Assembly: GCF_000803315.1 (NCBI RefSeq)
Contig: NZ_JRMH01000001.1
Span: 496,001 to 560,000 of the forward strand
Reading direction: 5' to 3'
Source of the DNA: Pectobacterium actinidiae
Lineage (GTDB): Bacteria; Pseudomonadota; Gammaproteobacteria; Enterobacterales; Enterobacteriaceae
DNA: 64,000 nucleotides
Below are positions 1 through 8,685 of this stretch, piece after piece. Under the pieces are notes generated by a model. That model was not told where the DNA came from. It made no database searches and worked only from the letters and a program-made list of their open reading frames with translations. Positions within the stretch are counted from its first letter, which is position 1. Each line of letters begins with the position of its first letter. The position numbers were made by a program, and so were the translations under genes.

Positions 1-1
1 C

Positions 2-784
2 ATGGTGCGTAACTATAGCTATGAAGGAGTAGAAGAGCGGGATGGTACATTCACCCGTACGAAAGTGACGCCGGCTTATGGTCTTGTCGTGAAGCCGTGG
101 GAAAATATTTCGTTGTATGCTAACCATATCGAAGCGTTATCTCCAGGCAAGGTTGCGCCATTTAATGCAGTAAATGTCGGTCAGGTAACGGGAATTTATG
201 TCGCTAAACAAAATGAAGTTGGTGTGAAATTTGACTATGAACGCGTAGGTGGTTCATTGGCATTGTTTGAAATTAAACGACCAAATGAATTTATCGACAG
301 CCAGACGGGTATTTACGGGATTTACGGCGAACGTCGCCACCGTGGTATGGAGCTAAATGTTTTCGGTGAACCGATGTTTGGGCTGCGCTTGAATGGCAGT
401 GCGACCTGGATTGCCGCGCAGCAAACTAAAACAAATTCGGGCACCAACGACGGCAAGGATGTCATAGGCGTACCGCGCTATCAATTGGTATTCGGTACCG
501 AGTATGACGTCAAATCGGTTGACGGCCTGACGTTAGCAGGAACGGTGATTCGCTCCGGTTCGCAATATGCTAATGCGGAAAATACTCTGAAGCTGAAACC
601 GTGGACGCGTCTGGATCTGGGGGTACGTTATAGCATGCCGATGAATGACCATACGATGGTATGGCGTGCTAACGTAGAAAACGTGACGAACGAGAAATAC
701 TGGTCATCGGTAAACGATACGGGCGCTTATTTGTATCAGGGCGATCCGCGTTCATTGAAGCTGTCGATGTCGATTGATTTCTAA
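2..784 (+). CDS. TonB-dependent siderophore receptor, C-terminal part (5' truncated by window edge)
   Basis: This is the last 260 residues of an outer-membrane siderophore receptor; the reading frame is open to the left edge, so the true start lies outside the window. The visible part is the distal beta-barrel: alternating aromatic and polar strands, a region typical of FhuA/FhuE/FpvA-type barrels near the middle, and the closing segment NVTNEKYW followed by GDPRSLKLSMSIDF. The terminal phenylalanine is the outer-membrane assembly signal of the family. It would bind a ferric siderophore and pass it to the periplasm using TonB energy. It converges on the ABC exporter and second receptor that follow on the other strand, making a local iron-uptake block. 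The ligand cannot be named from this fragment. Confidence 0.9.
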   Translation: MVRNYSYEGVEERDGTFTRTKVTPAYGLVVKPWENISLYANHIEALSPGKVAPFNAVNVGQVTGIYVAKQNEVGVKFDYERVGGSLALFEIKRPNEFIDSQTGIYGIYGERRHRGMELNVFGEPMFGLRLNGSATWIAAQQTKTNSGTNDGKDVIGVPRYQLVFGTEYDVKSVDGLTLAGTVIRSGSQYANAENTLKLKPWTRLDLGVRYSMPMNDHTMVWRANVENVTNEKYWSSVNDTGAYLYQGDPRSLKLSMSIDF

Positions 785-822
785 CGTCATTCTTCTTGTC
801 CGTTAACGTAACAAGCCTAGAA

Positions 823-842
823 GACCCGGTGAAAGCCGGGTC
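823..842. terminator. Hairpin between convergent receptor and exporter genes
   Basis: Arms GACCCGG and CCGGGTC enclose a short GAAA-containing loop. It lies 39 bases after the receptor stop and before the stop of the leftward exporter gene, where a shared terminator is expected. The following T-run is weak (CTCTATTA). Confidence 0.55.
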
Positions 843-888
843 CTCTATTACAGAAGATCCCGACGGATATTTTCCCTTCACGATACGG

Positions 889-2595
889 CTACGAAATGGG
901 CTGCATGTCCCTCTCTGGCTGTATTGTCGCATTTTCCCCTTGTGAGAGTGGCGTTAACCGTACCTGATGTTTGAAACTGGCCTGTACGGCAGGCTGGTGG
1001 CTGACGGCCAAAACAATGGTTTGTGGCAGTGCAGTCCTGACGTGCGCTAACAGCTGAAGCGCCGCTGCGTCATCAAGCTGGCTGGTGGCTTCATCCAGAC
1101 AAAGTAGCGTCGGGCGCAGCAGCAACGCACGTGCAAGCGACAGGCGCTGTTGTTCGCCGCCCGATAGCTCCCGGCTCCAGTTTGCCTTGTCATCCAGACG
1201 GGGAATCAGCGTGGCCAGCCCGGTTTGTTCTAGCACCGCGATCAACTGTGCGGTATCCGCTAACTGCACCTGCGGATAACACAGTACCTGACGCAGCGTG
1301 TCCTGCGGTAAATAGGCCTTTTGCGGTAAAAACAGTGTGCGGCCGGCAGGGAGATGCCACTCTCCTTGTGAGACAGGCCACAGCCCCGCCAGCGCACGCA
1401 GCAGCGTGGTTTTTCCACTGCCGCTGCGTGCGCTGAGTGTTGCCCATTCGCCAGCCTGAAGCGTGAGCGTCAGCGGGGAGAAGTACGGTGAACCCTCGGG
1501 GCGCGATACTGACAGGGCGTTGATGTGCAGAGCATGGCCTTCATAGCGCGGTGCGTTTGGCGTCGGCAACTGCTGTAAGCGGTGCTGGAATTCCCACAGC
1601 CGTTCAATCGTGGAGGACCACTGAACCAACTGGCGATAGGCATCGATAAACCAGCCAAAGGCATCCAACACATAACCGAAGGCGGATCGCGCTTGCATAA
1701 TCGCCCCGAGGCTAACCTGACGAGCAAGAAACAGCGGCAGGGTAGCGAAAACCGGAATAATCAGGCTGAAACGGAAATAGCTGGTCGTAAAGCTCTCCAG
1801 CCGGAATTCTCGCGCCATTAAACGCTGCCAATTTTGCACAATGGGCAGGAAGTGTTGCCGCATCCGCTGCTGCTCGGCGTCGCTTCCCTGATAAAACGCG
1901 ATTTGCTCGCTGTTATCCCGTACCCGCAGCAGCGTGGCGCGGTAGTCGGCTTCTGTTCGCTGCCGTTCAATATTCAGCTTGTGCAGGCGATGCCCCAGCC
2001 GGTGCGTCACCACGCTGGCTAATGCGGCGTAAACCAGCGCTATCCATACCAGATAGCCGTGTACCGTGATGGGATAGCCGCTGAGCATGAAGGTATGGAC
2101 GCCGGAAAGCTGCCAGAGAATGGCAATGAAAGAGAAAAAACGGGCGATATTCTTGAGTAAAGAAAGCAGGAGTTCGAGGCTCTGTTCGATCAGCAGACGA
2201 ATATCTTCCGCGATGCGCTGGTCGGGGTTGTCCAGGCCTGAGCTGAGCTGGTAGTGGGCGTGATGGCGTAGCCAATCCTGTTCATACTGGTGCGTCATGG
2301 TATCGCGCCAGCGGATAATCAGCTGTTTCTTGAGCCAGTTGCCGCAGATGATAGCCAGCACGAACAGCAGTGTATAAGCCAGGTAGCGCACGGCCATGTC
2401 GTAGATTGACGCGTGCTGAAAATAGTCGGCCAGCGCGTCGTAAAAATCCCGGCTCCAGTTGTTGTACTGTACGCTGATCCACACGACGGAGAGCGTCAGG
2501 CTCATAATCAGCAGCAGCAATAACCACAGCAGCGTGGCCTGTGTGGTCAGCCAGAAAGGCGTGACCAGCGCATAAAAACGTTTAAGCGTTTGCAT
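889..2595 (-). CDS. YddA-type ABC transporter, fused membrane and ATPase domains
   Basis: A 568-residue half-transporter of the SbmA/YddA class, with an N-terminal membrane domain (about residues 1-330, several hydrophobic helices) and a C-terminal ATPase. Visible motifs are a Walker A variant RSGSGKTT, the signature LSGGEQQR and Walker B LLCLDEATS. The stretch DNPDQRIAEDIRLL, shared with E. coli YddA, lies in the membrane domain. Relatives are annotated as vitamin B12 or peptide transporters, but the substrate of YddA itself is unknown. It follows the STN-type receptor on the same strand after 48 bases, and no clear ribosome binding site precedes it. The siderophore context suggests export or handling of a siderophore or its degradation product; that is inference. 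Confidence 0.85.
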   Translation of the reverse strand: MQTLKRFYALVTPFWLTTQATLLWLLLLLIMSLTLSVVWISVQYNNWSRDFYDALADYFQHASIYDMAVRYLAYTLLFVLAIICGNWLKKQLIIRWRDTMTHQYEQDWLRHHAHYQLSSGLDNPDQRIAEDIRLLIEQSLELLLSLLKNIARFFSFIAILWQLSGVHTFMLSGYPITVHGYLVWIALVYAALASVVTHRLGHRLHKLNIERQRTEADYRATLLRVRDNSEQIAFYQGSDAEQQRMRQHFLPIVQNWQRLMAREFRLESFTTSYFRFSLIIPVFATLPLFLARQVSLGAIMQARSAFGYVLDAFGWFIDAYRQLVQWSSTIERLWEFQHRLQQLPTPNAPRYEGHALHINALSVSRPEGSPYFSPLTLTLQAGEWATLSARSGSGKTTLLRALAGLWPVSQGEWHLPAGRTLFLPQKAYLPQDTLRQVLCYPQVQLADTAQLIAVLEQTGLATLIPRLDDKANWSRELSGGEQQRLSLARALLLRPTLLCLDEATSQLDDAAALQLLAHVRTALPQTIVLAVSHQPAVQASFKHQVRLTPLSQGENATIQPERDMQPIS

Positions 2596-2611
2596 AATGG
2601 ATTAGGCGATG

Positions 2612-2635
2612 GCCTGCCAGACGAGGCTGGCAGGC
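2612..2635. terminator. Hairpin between receptor and exporter genes
   Basis: Perfect 9-bp arms GCCTGCCAG and CTGGCAGGC sit in the 48-base gap between the receptor stop and the exporter start on the same strand. No T-run follows in the direction of transcription. It may attenuate or process the transcript rather than end it. Confidence 0.45.
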
Positions 2636-2643
2636 GTGTTCGC

Positions 2644-5139
2644 TTAGAAATTCCACTTCGCAGTCAGCATGAAATTACGTGGGTCACCGTAATAGTTGTT
2701 GCCGCTAAGATGGCGGTTGTTCAGGTTTAAGTAGTAGGTTTTATCCGTCAGATTATTGCCTACCAGATTGAAGCTCAGGTTTTTACTGTATTGATAACGG
2801 ACATTGGCGTTAAATAGGGTGTAACCGCCCTGATGCAGGCCATAAGCCCGATTAGGGTAAGTTTGCGTCTCGGTCTGTGCTGTCATACCTGCGCCAATCG
2901 TCCATTGGTTCAACTCACCCGGCAGATTGTATGAGGTGTACAGCTTGAACATATGTTTCGGCGTACGCGGGCTGAACTGTGCCGCTTTTTCGCTCTCGCT
3001 ACCTTCCAGATATTTACTGTTGGTCAGAGTATAACCCGTCTGAATCTGCCAGCCTTCGGCCAGTTTGCCCGTGATATCGAACTCCACACCTTGGCTACGG
3101 ACTTCGCCTTGAGCCTGGGAGCAGCTTGTCCCGACCAGGCAAACAGAGCTATCCGCCACGGCTATCGCGCGATTCGCCTGAATGATGCGGAACAGCGCCA
3201 GCGAGGTATTCAGATCGCCATCAAAGAACTCGCCCTTCACGCCGGTTTCATAGTTGGTGCCGGTAATGGCGGGCAGCAGCTTACCGTTGCTGTCTTTTGA
3301 ACTCTGTGGCTTATAGATCTCGGCGTAGCTCAGATACCAGGTGTAGTTGTCGGCAAAGTCCCACAGCAGGCCGCCGTAAGGCACAAACTCATTGCTGGCA
3401 TGCAGGCTACTGGTCCATTTGCTGTTGCTCTTATAGTTGTTGAAATACTCGTCATAGCTGTAGGCGCTGTAACGGCCGCCGAGAATCAGCTTCCAGTCAT
3501 CCGCCAGTTCGAATCTGGCCGTTGCGAACGCGCCGCGCTGATACAGATTAAAGCGGTCGTTATAGTGGTTGTTGTAGAGACTGGTATTTGACCAGTCTGG
3601 TTCTGCCAGCGAATCAGGTTGCCAGTTGAAAATATTCACGCTGCTGGTGTTGTTGATGCGTATGTGGTTGTTATCGAAATTCTCTTTTTGATAATCCCCC
3701 CCCACCACCAGTTCATGATTACGCCCCAACAGCTCGAACGGACCGTTCAGGCTCAGGTTGTAACCCCACTGTTCGGCCTTGTTGTCGTAGCGCAGGTTAT
3801 TGTTCAGCGACGAATTTCCCGTTGCCGGATTGACGCCACTGGTGCCGTTCATGATACCGATATAGCTGCTTGACGCGCGGGAATGGATATAGTTCAGCGC
3901 GGTTTTCAGCGTCCAGTCGTTATCGAAGTGGTGCTCCAGTTCGACAAACGGGTTAATTTTTTCAAATTCGATGCGGTTCCAGCTTGCACCCAGATAGGTG
4001 GAGCGCGGCAGGTTCAGGCTGCTTTTATCGGTGGCGAACGGGATGCCATACACATCAGGCACGCCCCGGGTCTTTTGCCAGTTGATGCCGCCTGTGACCG
4101 TGGTGGATGGCGTCAGATCGTAGGCCAACGTGCCGAACAGCACTTTTCTTTCACTGTGTTCGTAATCTTTAAAGCTTTGTTTGTCCTGATAAACGCCAAC
4201 GAGACGGCCGCGCAGGCTGGCATCGTCATTCAGCGGCCCGGAGACATCGAGTTCGCTGCGGTAATTATCCCAACTGCCCGCGCCAACGCTGCCGGATGCC
4301 TGAAAATTGTGAGTAGGCTGCTTGCGCACCAGATTAACGGTGCCGCCGGGTTCGCCATTGCCTTGTGACAGGCCGGACGCGCCGCGCAGGATCTCGACGC
4401 GATCGTAAATCGCCAGATCGGGCGATTCGCTGGAGGCCTGAACCGCCCCCATGTTGGATACGCTGTTCTGGCTGGAGAAGTTCACCCCGTCTTCCTTGAT
4501 ATTATCCATCACGAAGGCGCGCGATTCGTACTTCACCTGATAGCTATTCTGATTGACCACGTTAATGCCGGTGGTTTGTTTCATGGCCTCATCCAGCGAG
4601 GTCATATTCTGATCGTCCATGCGCTGGCGCGTAACAACGCTCACCGACTGCGGCGTTTCGCGCGGTGACAGATTCAGCTGTGTCGCGGTATTCATGCTGC
4701 GCGTAGTGTAGGACTGAGCGCCTTCGGTCACACCGTTGCGATTGACGCCCGCCACGACCAGCATTTCATCTCCCTGCGGTATTCTCTGCAAGCGCCAGAC
4801 GCCGTTAGGCTGCGGAATTACCTGAAGCCCGCTTCCGGCGAGCAGGGCTGAAAAGCCGCTATCGATACTGTAATTCCCTTGCAGAGACGGTCCGGTTTTT
4901 CCTGTTGCCAATTGTGCATCGCCGACCAGATAAACACCTGATTGGGCAGCGAATTGGTTTAACTGCTGGTTAAGCGGTCCGGCAGAGATTGCGTAGGTTT
5001 TGGTTGCCGCCACGGCTGCCGTTTCTGCTGCGATTGCGCTGGAGTGTACGAACAGCGGTGCGCCGCATAGCAGTAAATGAACGGCCATTGCCAGTTTGGA
5101 CGGTGTGCGCTGTGTTGAGAAAAATGGAATCAATGCCAT
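2644..5139 (-). CDS. TonB-dependent siderophore receptor with STN signalling domain
   Basis: An 831-residue FpvA/FoxA-type outer-membrane receptor. A signal peptide covers about residues 1-38. An STN domain follows at roughly 49-118 (ISAGPLNQQLNQFAAQSGV to GSGLQVIPQPNGVWRL), then the plug, with RETPQSVSVVTRQRM and ILRGASGLSQGNGEPGGTVNLVRKQP, and a 22-strand barrel ending in KWNF. The STN domain is the part that contacts a FecR-type regulator, and fecR/fecI homologues lie directly upstream on the same strand. The receptor is therefore expected both to import a ferric siderophore and to signal its presence. An AAGGCG ribosome binding site lies 7 bases before the ATG. The siderophore itself cannot be deduced. 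Confidence 0.93.
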   Translation of the reverse strand: MALIPFFSTQRTPSKLAMAVHLLLCGAPLFVHSSAIAAETAAVAATKTYAISAGPLNQQLNQFAAQSGVYLVGDAQLATGKTGPSLQGNYSIDSGFSALLAGSGLQVIPQPNGVWRLQRIPQGDEMLVVAGVNRNGVTEGAQSYTTRSMNTATQLNLSPRETPQSVSVVTRQRMDDQNMTSLDEAMKQTTGINVVNQNSYQVKYESRAFVMDNIKEDGVNFSSQNSVSNMGAVQASSESPDLAIYDRVEILRGASGLSQGNGEPGGTVNLVRKQPTHNFQASGSVGAGSWDNYRSELDVSGPLNDDASLRGRLVGVYQDKQSFKDYEHSERKVLFGTLAYDLTPSTTVTGGINWQKTRGVPDVYGIPFATDKSSLNLPRSTYLGASWNRIEFEKINPFVELEHHFDNDWTLKTALNYIHSRASSSYIGIMNGTSGVNPATGNSSLNNNLRYDNKAEQWGYNLSLNGPFELLGRNHELVVGGDYQKENFDNNHIRINNTSSVNIFNWQPDSLAEPDWSNTSLYNNHYNDRFNLYQRGAFATARFELADDWKLILGGRYSAYSYDEYFNNYKSNSKWTSSLHASNEFVPYGGLLWDFADNYTWYLSYAEIYKPQSSKDSNGKLLPAITGTNYETGVKGEFFDGDLNTSLALFRIIQANRAIAVADSSVCLVGTSCSQAQGEVRSQGVEFDITGKLAEGWQIQTGYTLTNSKYLEGSESEKAAQFSPRTPKHMFKLYTSYNLPGELNQWTIGAGMTAQTETQTYPNRAYGLHQGGYTLFNANVRYQYSKNLSFNLVGNNLTDKTYYLNLNNRHLSGNNYYGDPRNFMLTAKWNF

Positions 5140-5273
5140 GAAAATTCGCCTTCTGACCCAGAGTAAAAATTAGTGGTTTTACTGTGAATCGAACGACAGC
5201 AGAAAAAGGGGAACTCAAAAGAGAAAATTTTTTTGCTGTATCCCAAAAACGGTATCCAAAAAAGAGGGCGATA

Positions 5274-6236
5274 TCAGCGTGACTCGACGGTCACCCACCA
5301 CGGAAAACGCCGCTGGATGCGGACCGGGAAGGCCTGTGCGAGCATGTTCAGTGCCATGTCGGTATCGGTTAAGGGGAAGGTGCCCATCACGCGTAAATCC
5401 GCGATGGCAGGCTGGCACGCCAGATAGCCGTGGCGATAGCGTGATAGTTTCTTCACGACTTCACCCAGCGGCATGTTATCCGCCTGGAGCACGCCATGTG
5501 ACCAGTCGGCGTCGTTCTGCTGGTTGGGCAACATGTTCCCCTGACCATCAGCGTTAAAACTCAGGTGATAACCCGCATTGACCCGACGTGTGGCGGAGGC
5601 GTACTTGGCGCTGACCTCGACGGCGTGTTGGTAAACGGTCAGCGTGGTTGCGTCCGTTTCCTGTGCGACGCTGAAGCGCGTGCCCAGCGCCTGCATGCGC
5701 CCTTGCGTTGTGGTGACGAAGAAGGGGCGAGAGTCGGCGGCGGTATCAATCAAAATATCCCCGGCCAGCAGAGCAATTTCCCGCCGTTGGTCGCTGTAGC
5801 GGATATCAATCGCGCTGGCGGTGTTCAGCCACACTCGGGTGTTATCCGGTAAGGTGAGGGGTTTGATTTCCCCAACCGCGCTATGATGATCGGCCGTCAT
5901 CGCCAGCAGCGAATCTTTTAGCGGCGTGTGGCGGTAAGTCAGCCAGGAAAGCAGAGAACCGGTGCTGAGCAGCGCGGCGAGCTTGAGCGCACGGCGGCGT
6001 GTCATTGGTGCAGGTTGGTGTAGTAACGTATTCAGCGCGGGTTGTTGACCGTCGCCACGCAGCGGTTGGAAGCGCTGGCTGACGGTTTGCACGTATTCCC
6101 ACGCCCGGCGATGTTCCTCACTTTCGTCCATCCAGCGCTGCCAGTGGCGATAGTGTTCATCGTCAGGTTCCCGATCGCACAGTTGGGCGTACCACTGCGA
6201 TGCCTGCTGCAAGGCGATAAAACTGGGCTTATTCAT
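5274..6236 (-). CDS. FecR-type anti-sigma/sigma regulator
   Basis: A 320-residue protein of the FecR family. It has an N-terminal cytoplasmic DUF4880-type domain (WYAQLCDREPDDEHYRHWQRW, with tryptophans typical of the sigma-binding region), a single membrane segment near residues 85-105, and a periplasmic FecR domain (LPDNTRVWLNTASAIDIRY). The C-terminal part would receive the signal from the STN domain of the receptor. The ATG at 6236 is chosen because it overlaps the sigma stop as ATGA, indicating translational coupling; the longer frame upstream lies inside the sigma gene. The receptor gene begins 134 bases downstream. Confidence 0.92.
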   Translation of the reverse strand: MNKPSFIALQQASQWYAQLCDREPDDEHYRHWQRWMDESEEHRRAWEYVQTVSQRFQPLRGDGQQPALNTLLHQPAPMTRRRALKLAALLSTGSLLSWLTYRHTPLKDSLLAMTADHHSAVGEIKPLTLPDNTRVWLNTASAIDIRYSDQRREIALLAGDILIDTAADSRPFFVTTTQGRMQALGTRFSVAQETDATTLTVYQHAVEVSAKYASATRRVNAGYHLSFNADGQGNMLPNQQNDADWSHGVLQADNMPLGEVVKKLSRYRHGYLACQPAIADLRVMGTFPLTDTDMALNMLAQAFPVRIQRRFPWWVTVESR

Positions 6237-6775
6237 GAATGAACGGCCTGATCGTCCGCGTCTATCTCTGCCTCCAACAGCACGCAATGTAGCATGGCCT
6301 GAGCCATGTATTTTTTCACCATGCGTTCGGAAACGCCAAGCGTCTCGGCAATGTCCCGATAGGGTAATCCCTGTACCTGCGCCATGATAAAGGCGGCGCG
6401 CACCTTTTCTGGCAGCGCGCGTAGCATGGCATCGACCTGATACAGGGTTTCGAGAATGATGTTGCTGTCTTCCGCGGACAGGGCAACTAACTCCGGTTGT
6501 TCGGCTAGCGAGGTGAGCCAGGTGCGCTCAATTTCTCGTTTGCGCCAGAGATCGACGCACATACCTTGCGCCATTACGCTTAGGTAAGCCCGTGCCCCTG
6601 CGTGGCTGTCGAACTGGCGCGGTTTCAGCAAGAGCCGTAAAAAGACATCCTGAGCCAGATCGGCCGCATCACACAGATTCCCCAACCGTTTGCGCAATAG
6701 CCCCTGTAACCAGCCATGATGCTGACAATAGAGCTGATGCAGATCTGCTGAGGTATCAATATTGGCTGATGACAT
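6233..6775 (-). CDS. ECF sigma factor, FecI type
   Basis: A 180-residue extracytoplasmic-function sigma factor. Region 2 contains DAADLAQDVFLRLL and AYLSVMAQGMCVDLWRKREIER; region 4 contains LPEKVRAAFIMAQVQGLPYRDIAETLGVSE, a helix-turn-helix. It should direct RNA polymerase to the receptor promoter when the anti-sigma protein signals ferric-siderophore binding. It is first in a sigma-fecR-receptor gene row and has a Fur-box-like sequence about 55 bases upstream, so iron limitation would permit its expression. Confidence 0.93.
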   Translation of the reverse strand: MSSANIDTSADLHQLYCQHHGWLQGLLRKRLGNLCDAADLAQDVFLRLLLKPRQFDSHAGARAYLSVMAQGMCVDLWRKREIERTWLTSLAEQPELVALSAEDSNIILETLYQVDAMLRALPEKVRAAFIMAQVQGLPYRDIAETLGVSERMVKKYMAQAMLHCVLLEAEIDADDQAVHS

Positions 6776-6829
6776 ATCTGGTGCCTGAAACGGAGCGATA
6801 GGAGGTCAAATTTCAGGCGCATATTAGTT

Positions 6830-6848
6830 GAGAATGATTTTTATTTCA
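6830..6848. promoter_or_regulatory. Putative Fur box upstream of the ECF sigma gene
   Basis: The sequence GAGAATGATTTTTATTTCA matches the 19-base Fur consensus at 12 positions by eye. It lies upstream of the fecI-type gene, exactly where iron repression is normally placed in FecI systems. Confidence 0.6.
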
Positions 6849-6929
6849 ACGCTAAGGAGAATGTGGGTAACGGGGTCGGAGAGGAAGGTAAGGGAGTGGT
6901 AAGCCTTAAAGGAGCCACAAGGCTGGGAT

Positions 6930-6963
6930 GCACCACACTCGATAGTCATGTCGGGCGTGGTGC
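6930..6963. terminator. Imperfect hairpin downstream of the discoidin gene
   Basis: GCACCACACTCGA pairs with TCGGGCGTGGTGC apart from one mismatch and one wobble. It lies about 50 bases past the stop of the discoidin-domain gene, on the 3' side of its transcript. There is no adjacent T-run, so termination is uncertain. A smaller stem AGCCTT/AAGGCT lies next to it. Confidence 0.35.
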
Positions 6964-7013
6964 TTCAACGACATCGACGTCGGCTAGCCTAAGCGCCAGA
7001 CGATTCCAATGCG

Positions 7014-7493
7014 TTACTTAATAGCCTGAGCCGGAACCTGTGCGGCACTGTTAAAGCTGATTTCGTTGATGGCACTCCACTTGTTCACATCGGTGCCAAA
7101 CGTATCCAGCTTGAAGAATTTCGCTTTTACGGCAGGGAAGGTGAATTTCTCTCCGCCTTTGGCATTGTTGGAGGTGACCAGATTGTCAGCCAGTTTTTGC
7201 CAGGTTTTACCGTCGGTAGAGTAGGAAACGGAGAACTTCAGTTTGCGCTCGTCCGCTTTGAAAGGAACCAGGACAAAGTTCTCAACCGACTGTTCTTTAT
7301 CCAGTTCTAACTGAACCCAACTTTCACCATTTGCCGCCCAGCGCGTTTTTACGTCCCCATCGGCAATATTGGCCGGTTTGTGGCCCTTGTCTGAATCATA
7401 AGCGGAAGCCGTCACCGCCGTGACTTGTACCGCGTAAGCGGAAAGAGAGAATAAACCGCACAGGAGCGTCGTAGCCAGAGTGTATTTTTTCAT
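7014..7493 (-). CDS. Secreted discoidin (F5/8 type C) domain protein
   Basis: A 159-residue protein with a clear signal peptide (MKKYTLATTLLCGLFSLSAYA) followed by one discoidin/CBM32-like beta-sandwich: NIADGDVKTRWAANGE, WVQLELDKEQSVENFVLVPF, SVSYSTDGKTWQKL and FFKLDTFGTD. Such domains bind sugars or other surface ligands; this one carries no catalytic module. The ATG at 7493 is preferred over a longer frame because it starts the signal peptide and has GAGGA 7 bases upstream. It has its own upstream region and appears monocistronic. Role inferred only: a periplasmic or secreted carbohydrate binder, possibly for plant polysaccharide. Confidence 0.85.
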   Translation of the reverse strand: MKKYTLATTLLCGLFSLSAYAVQVTAVTASAYDSDKGHKPANIADGDVKTRWAANGESWVQLELDKEQSVENFVLVPFKADERKLKFSVSYSTDGKTWQKLADNLVTSNNAKGGEKFTFPAVKAKFFKLDTFGTDVNKWSAINEISFNSAAQVPAQAIK

Positions 7494-7700
7494 AGTAGTC
7501 CTCGTAGATAACGGATAAACCCTACATGCCTGCAAACCAGAAACATGAAATGGAATATCATTGTGATAAAAAAGAAACGAGGTTTTATTTATGACGATCA
7601 CGTTGCGGGGATTTTTCTGTCGGGAAAAAAGGGAGAGCGGGACGGGGCGCACATTATGGCGTCCTACGGCACCGAGTAGCGCGTGCCGTAGGTAAAGAAG

Positions 7701-8144
7701 TTAGCCGAGCGGCAGCGCCATGAGAATCGCGTCTTCCCGGCCTTGTGCGGTAGGATAGTAATCGCGGCGCACGGAGACTTCGTTAAAGCCCAGACTTTCA
7801 TAAAGCGCGATGGCACGAGCGTTTGACTCGCGAACTTCCAGCCACAGCGTCAGAATACCGCGCCGCTCCATTTCGTCGATCAGATGTTCCAATAGCTGGC
7901 GACCCAACCCCTGGCGCTGATGATCGGGATGCACGGCGATATTGAACAACGTCGCTTCATCCAGCACGACCTGTGTGATGGCGTACGCGGCAAGCTGCTC
8001 GTCATGCTCCAGTTTCAGGTTGAAATAGCGCTCGCCCTGATTGCTGACAAACGTTTTTTCCGTCCAGGGAAAAGCGTGGCTGGCTTGTTCAATTTTAAAG
8101 GCTTGTGCCAGATCGGCTGGCGTCAGAGAAGATATCGTGTTCAT
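7701..8144 (-). CDS. rimI: Ribosomal protein S18 N-acetyltransferase RimI
   Basis: A 147-residue GNAT acetyltransferase, the same size as E. coli RimI (148). It acetylates the N-terminal alanine of ribosomal protein S18. The acetyl-CoA loop is RQGLGRQLL, and the family features EQASHAFPWTEKTF near the start and ESLGFNEVSVRRDYYP near the end are present. The ATG at 8144 lies 50 bases inside the 3' end of holD, as in E. coli, so translation is probably coupled. The longer frame upstream lies within holD and is not used. Confidence 0.96.
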   Translation of the reverse strand: MNTISSLTPADLAQAFKIEQASHAFPWTEKTFVSNQGERYFNLKLEHDEQLAAYAITQVVLDEATLFNIAVHPDHQRQGLGRQLLEHLIDEMERRGILTLWLEVRESNARAIALYESLGFNEVSVRRDYYPTAQGREDAILMALPLG

Positions 8145-8526
8145 GTTCACAGATCTGTTGCCACAGCGCCCGTTTGGCGTCGGCATTTTGATAAAGTTCG
8201 GAAAGCAGAGGGCTGGAAAGCTGAACGCCCTGTAGCGCAATGGGTTCCGCGATGCCCAACCGCCAGCTATGGCAATGCGCGTCGGCGGGCAACATCTCGA
8301 TCTGCTGCGGCGTCAGGCGATAGGCTTGCGCGGGTGTGAGCGCCAGGCTGTGCAGAACATCGGTCAGCAGCGGTTCATCATCGGCCAGCGGCTCGGCTGA
8401 GACAATCACCAGACGCACCTGTTCGGGCAGACTGACGGCGATTTCGCCTTGCAGCACCGTCGGGCGACGCAGCGTCCACTGCGTAATCCCCAGTTGCTGT
8501 AGCAGCCTGTCACGTCTTGATTCCAT
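8095..8526 (-). CDS. holD: DNA polymerase III psi subunit HolD
   Basis: A 143-residue protein matching HolD: the N-terminal MESRRDRLLQQLGITQWTLRRPTVLQGEIA is the segment that in E. coli joins the clamp loader and is followed by the chi-binding fold. It links the chi subunit (and single-strand-binding protein) to the clamp-loader complex. It is divergent from rsmC and overlaps rimI, reproducing the E. coli rsmC-holD-rimI order. Confidence 0.95.
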   Translation of the reverse strand: MESRRDRLLQQLGITQWTLRRPTVLQGEIAVSLPEQVRLVIVSAEPLADDEPLLTDVLHSLALTPAQAYRLTPQQIEMLPADAHCHSWRLGIAEPIALQGVQLSSPLLSELYQNADAKRALWQQICEHEHDIFSDASRSGTSL

Positions 8527-8685
8527 GCGTTATCCTGTCTGGCGTGCGAGAAAATGATTCGTGCCTATGCTAACAAACCCCGTCAGACTGCGCCAACGTC
8601 GGTGCGGTTATTTCCTCTCCGCTCTGCAACTTCGGGGACGAAGCGTATATAATCCCCCGCTCAATGATTAAGGAGCCGTAGCCTG

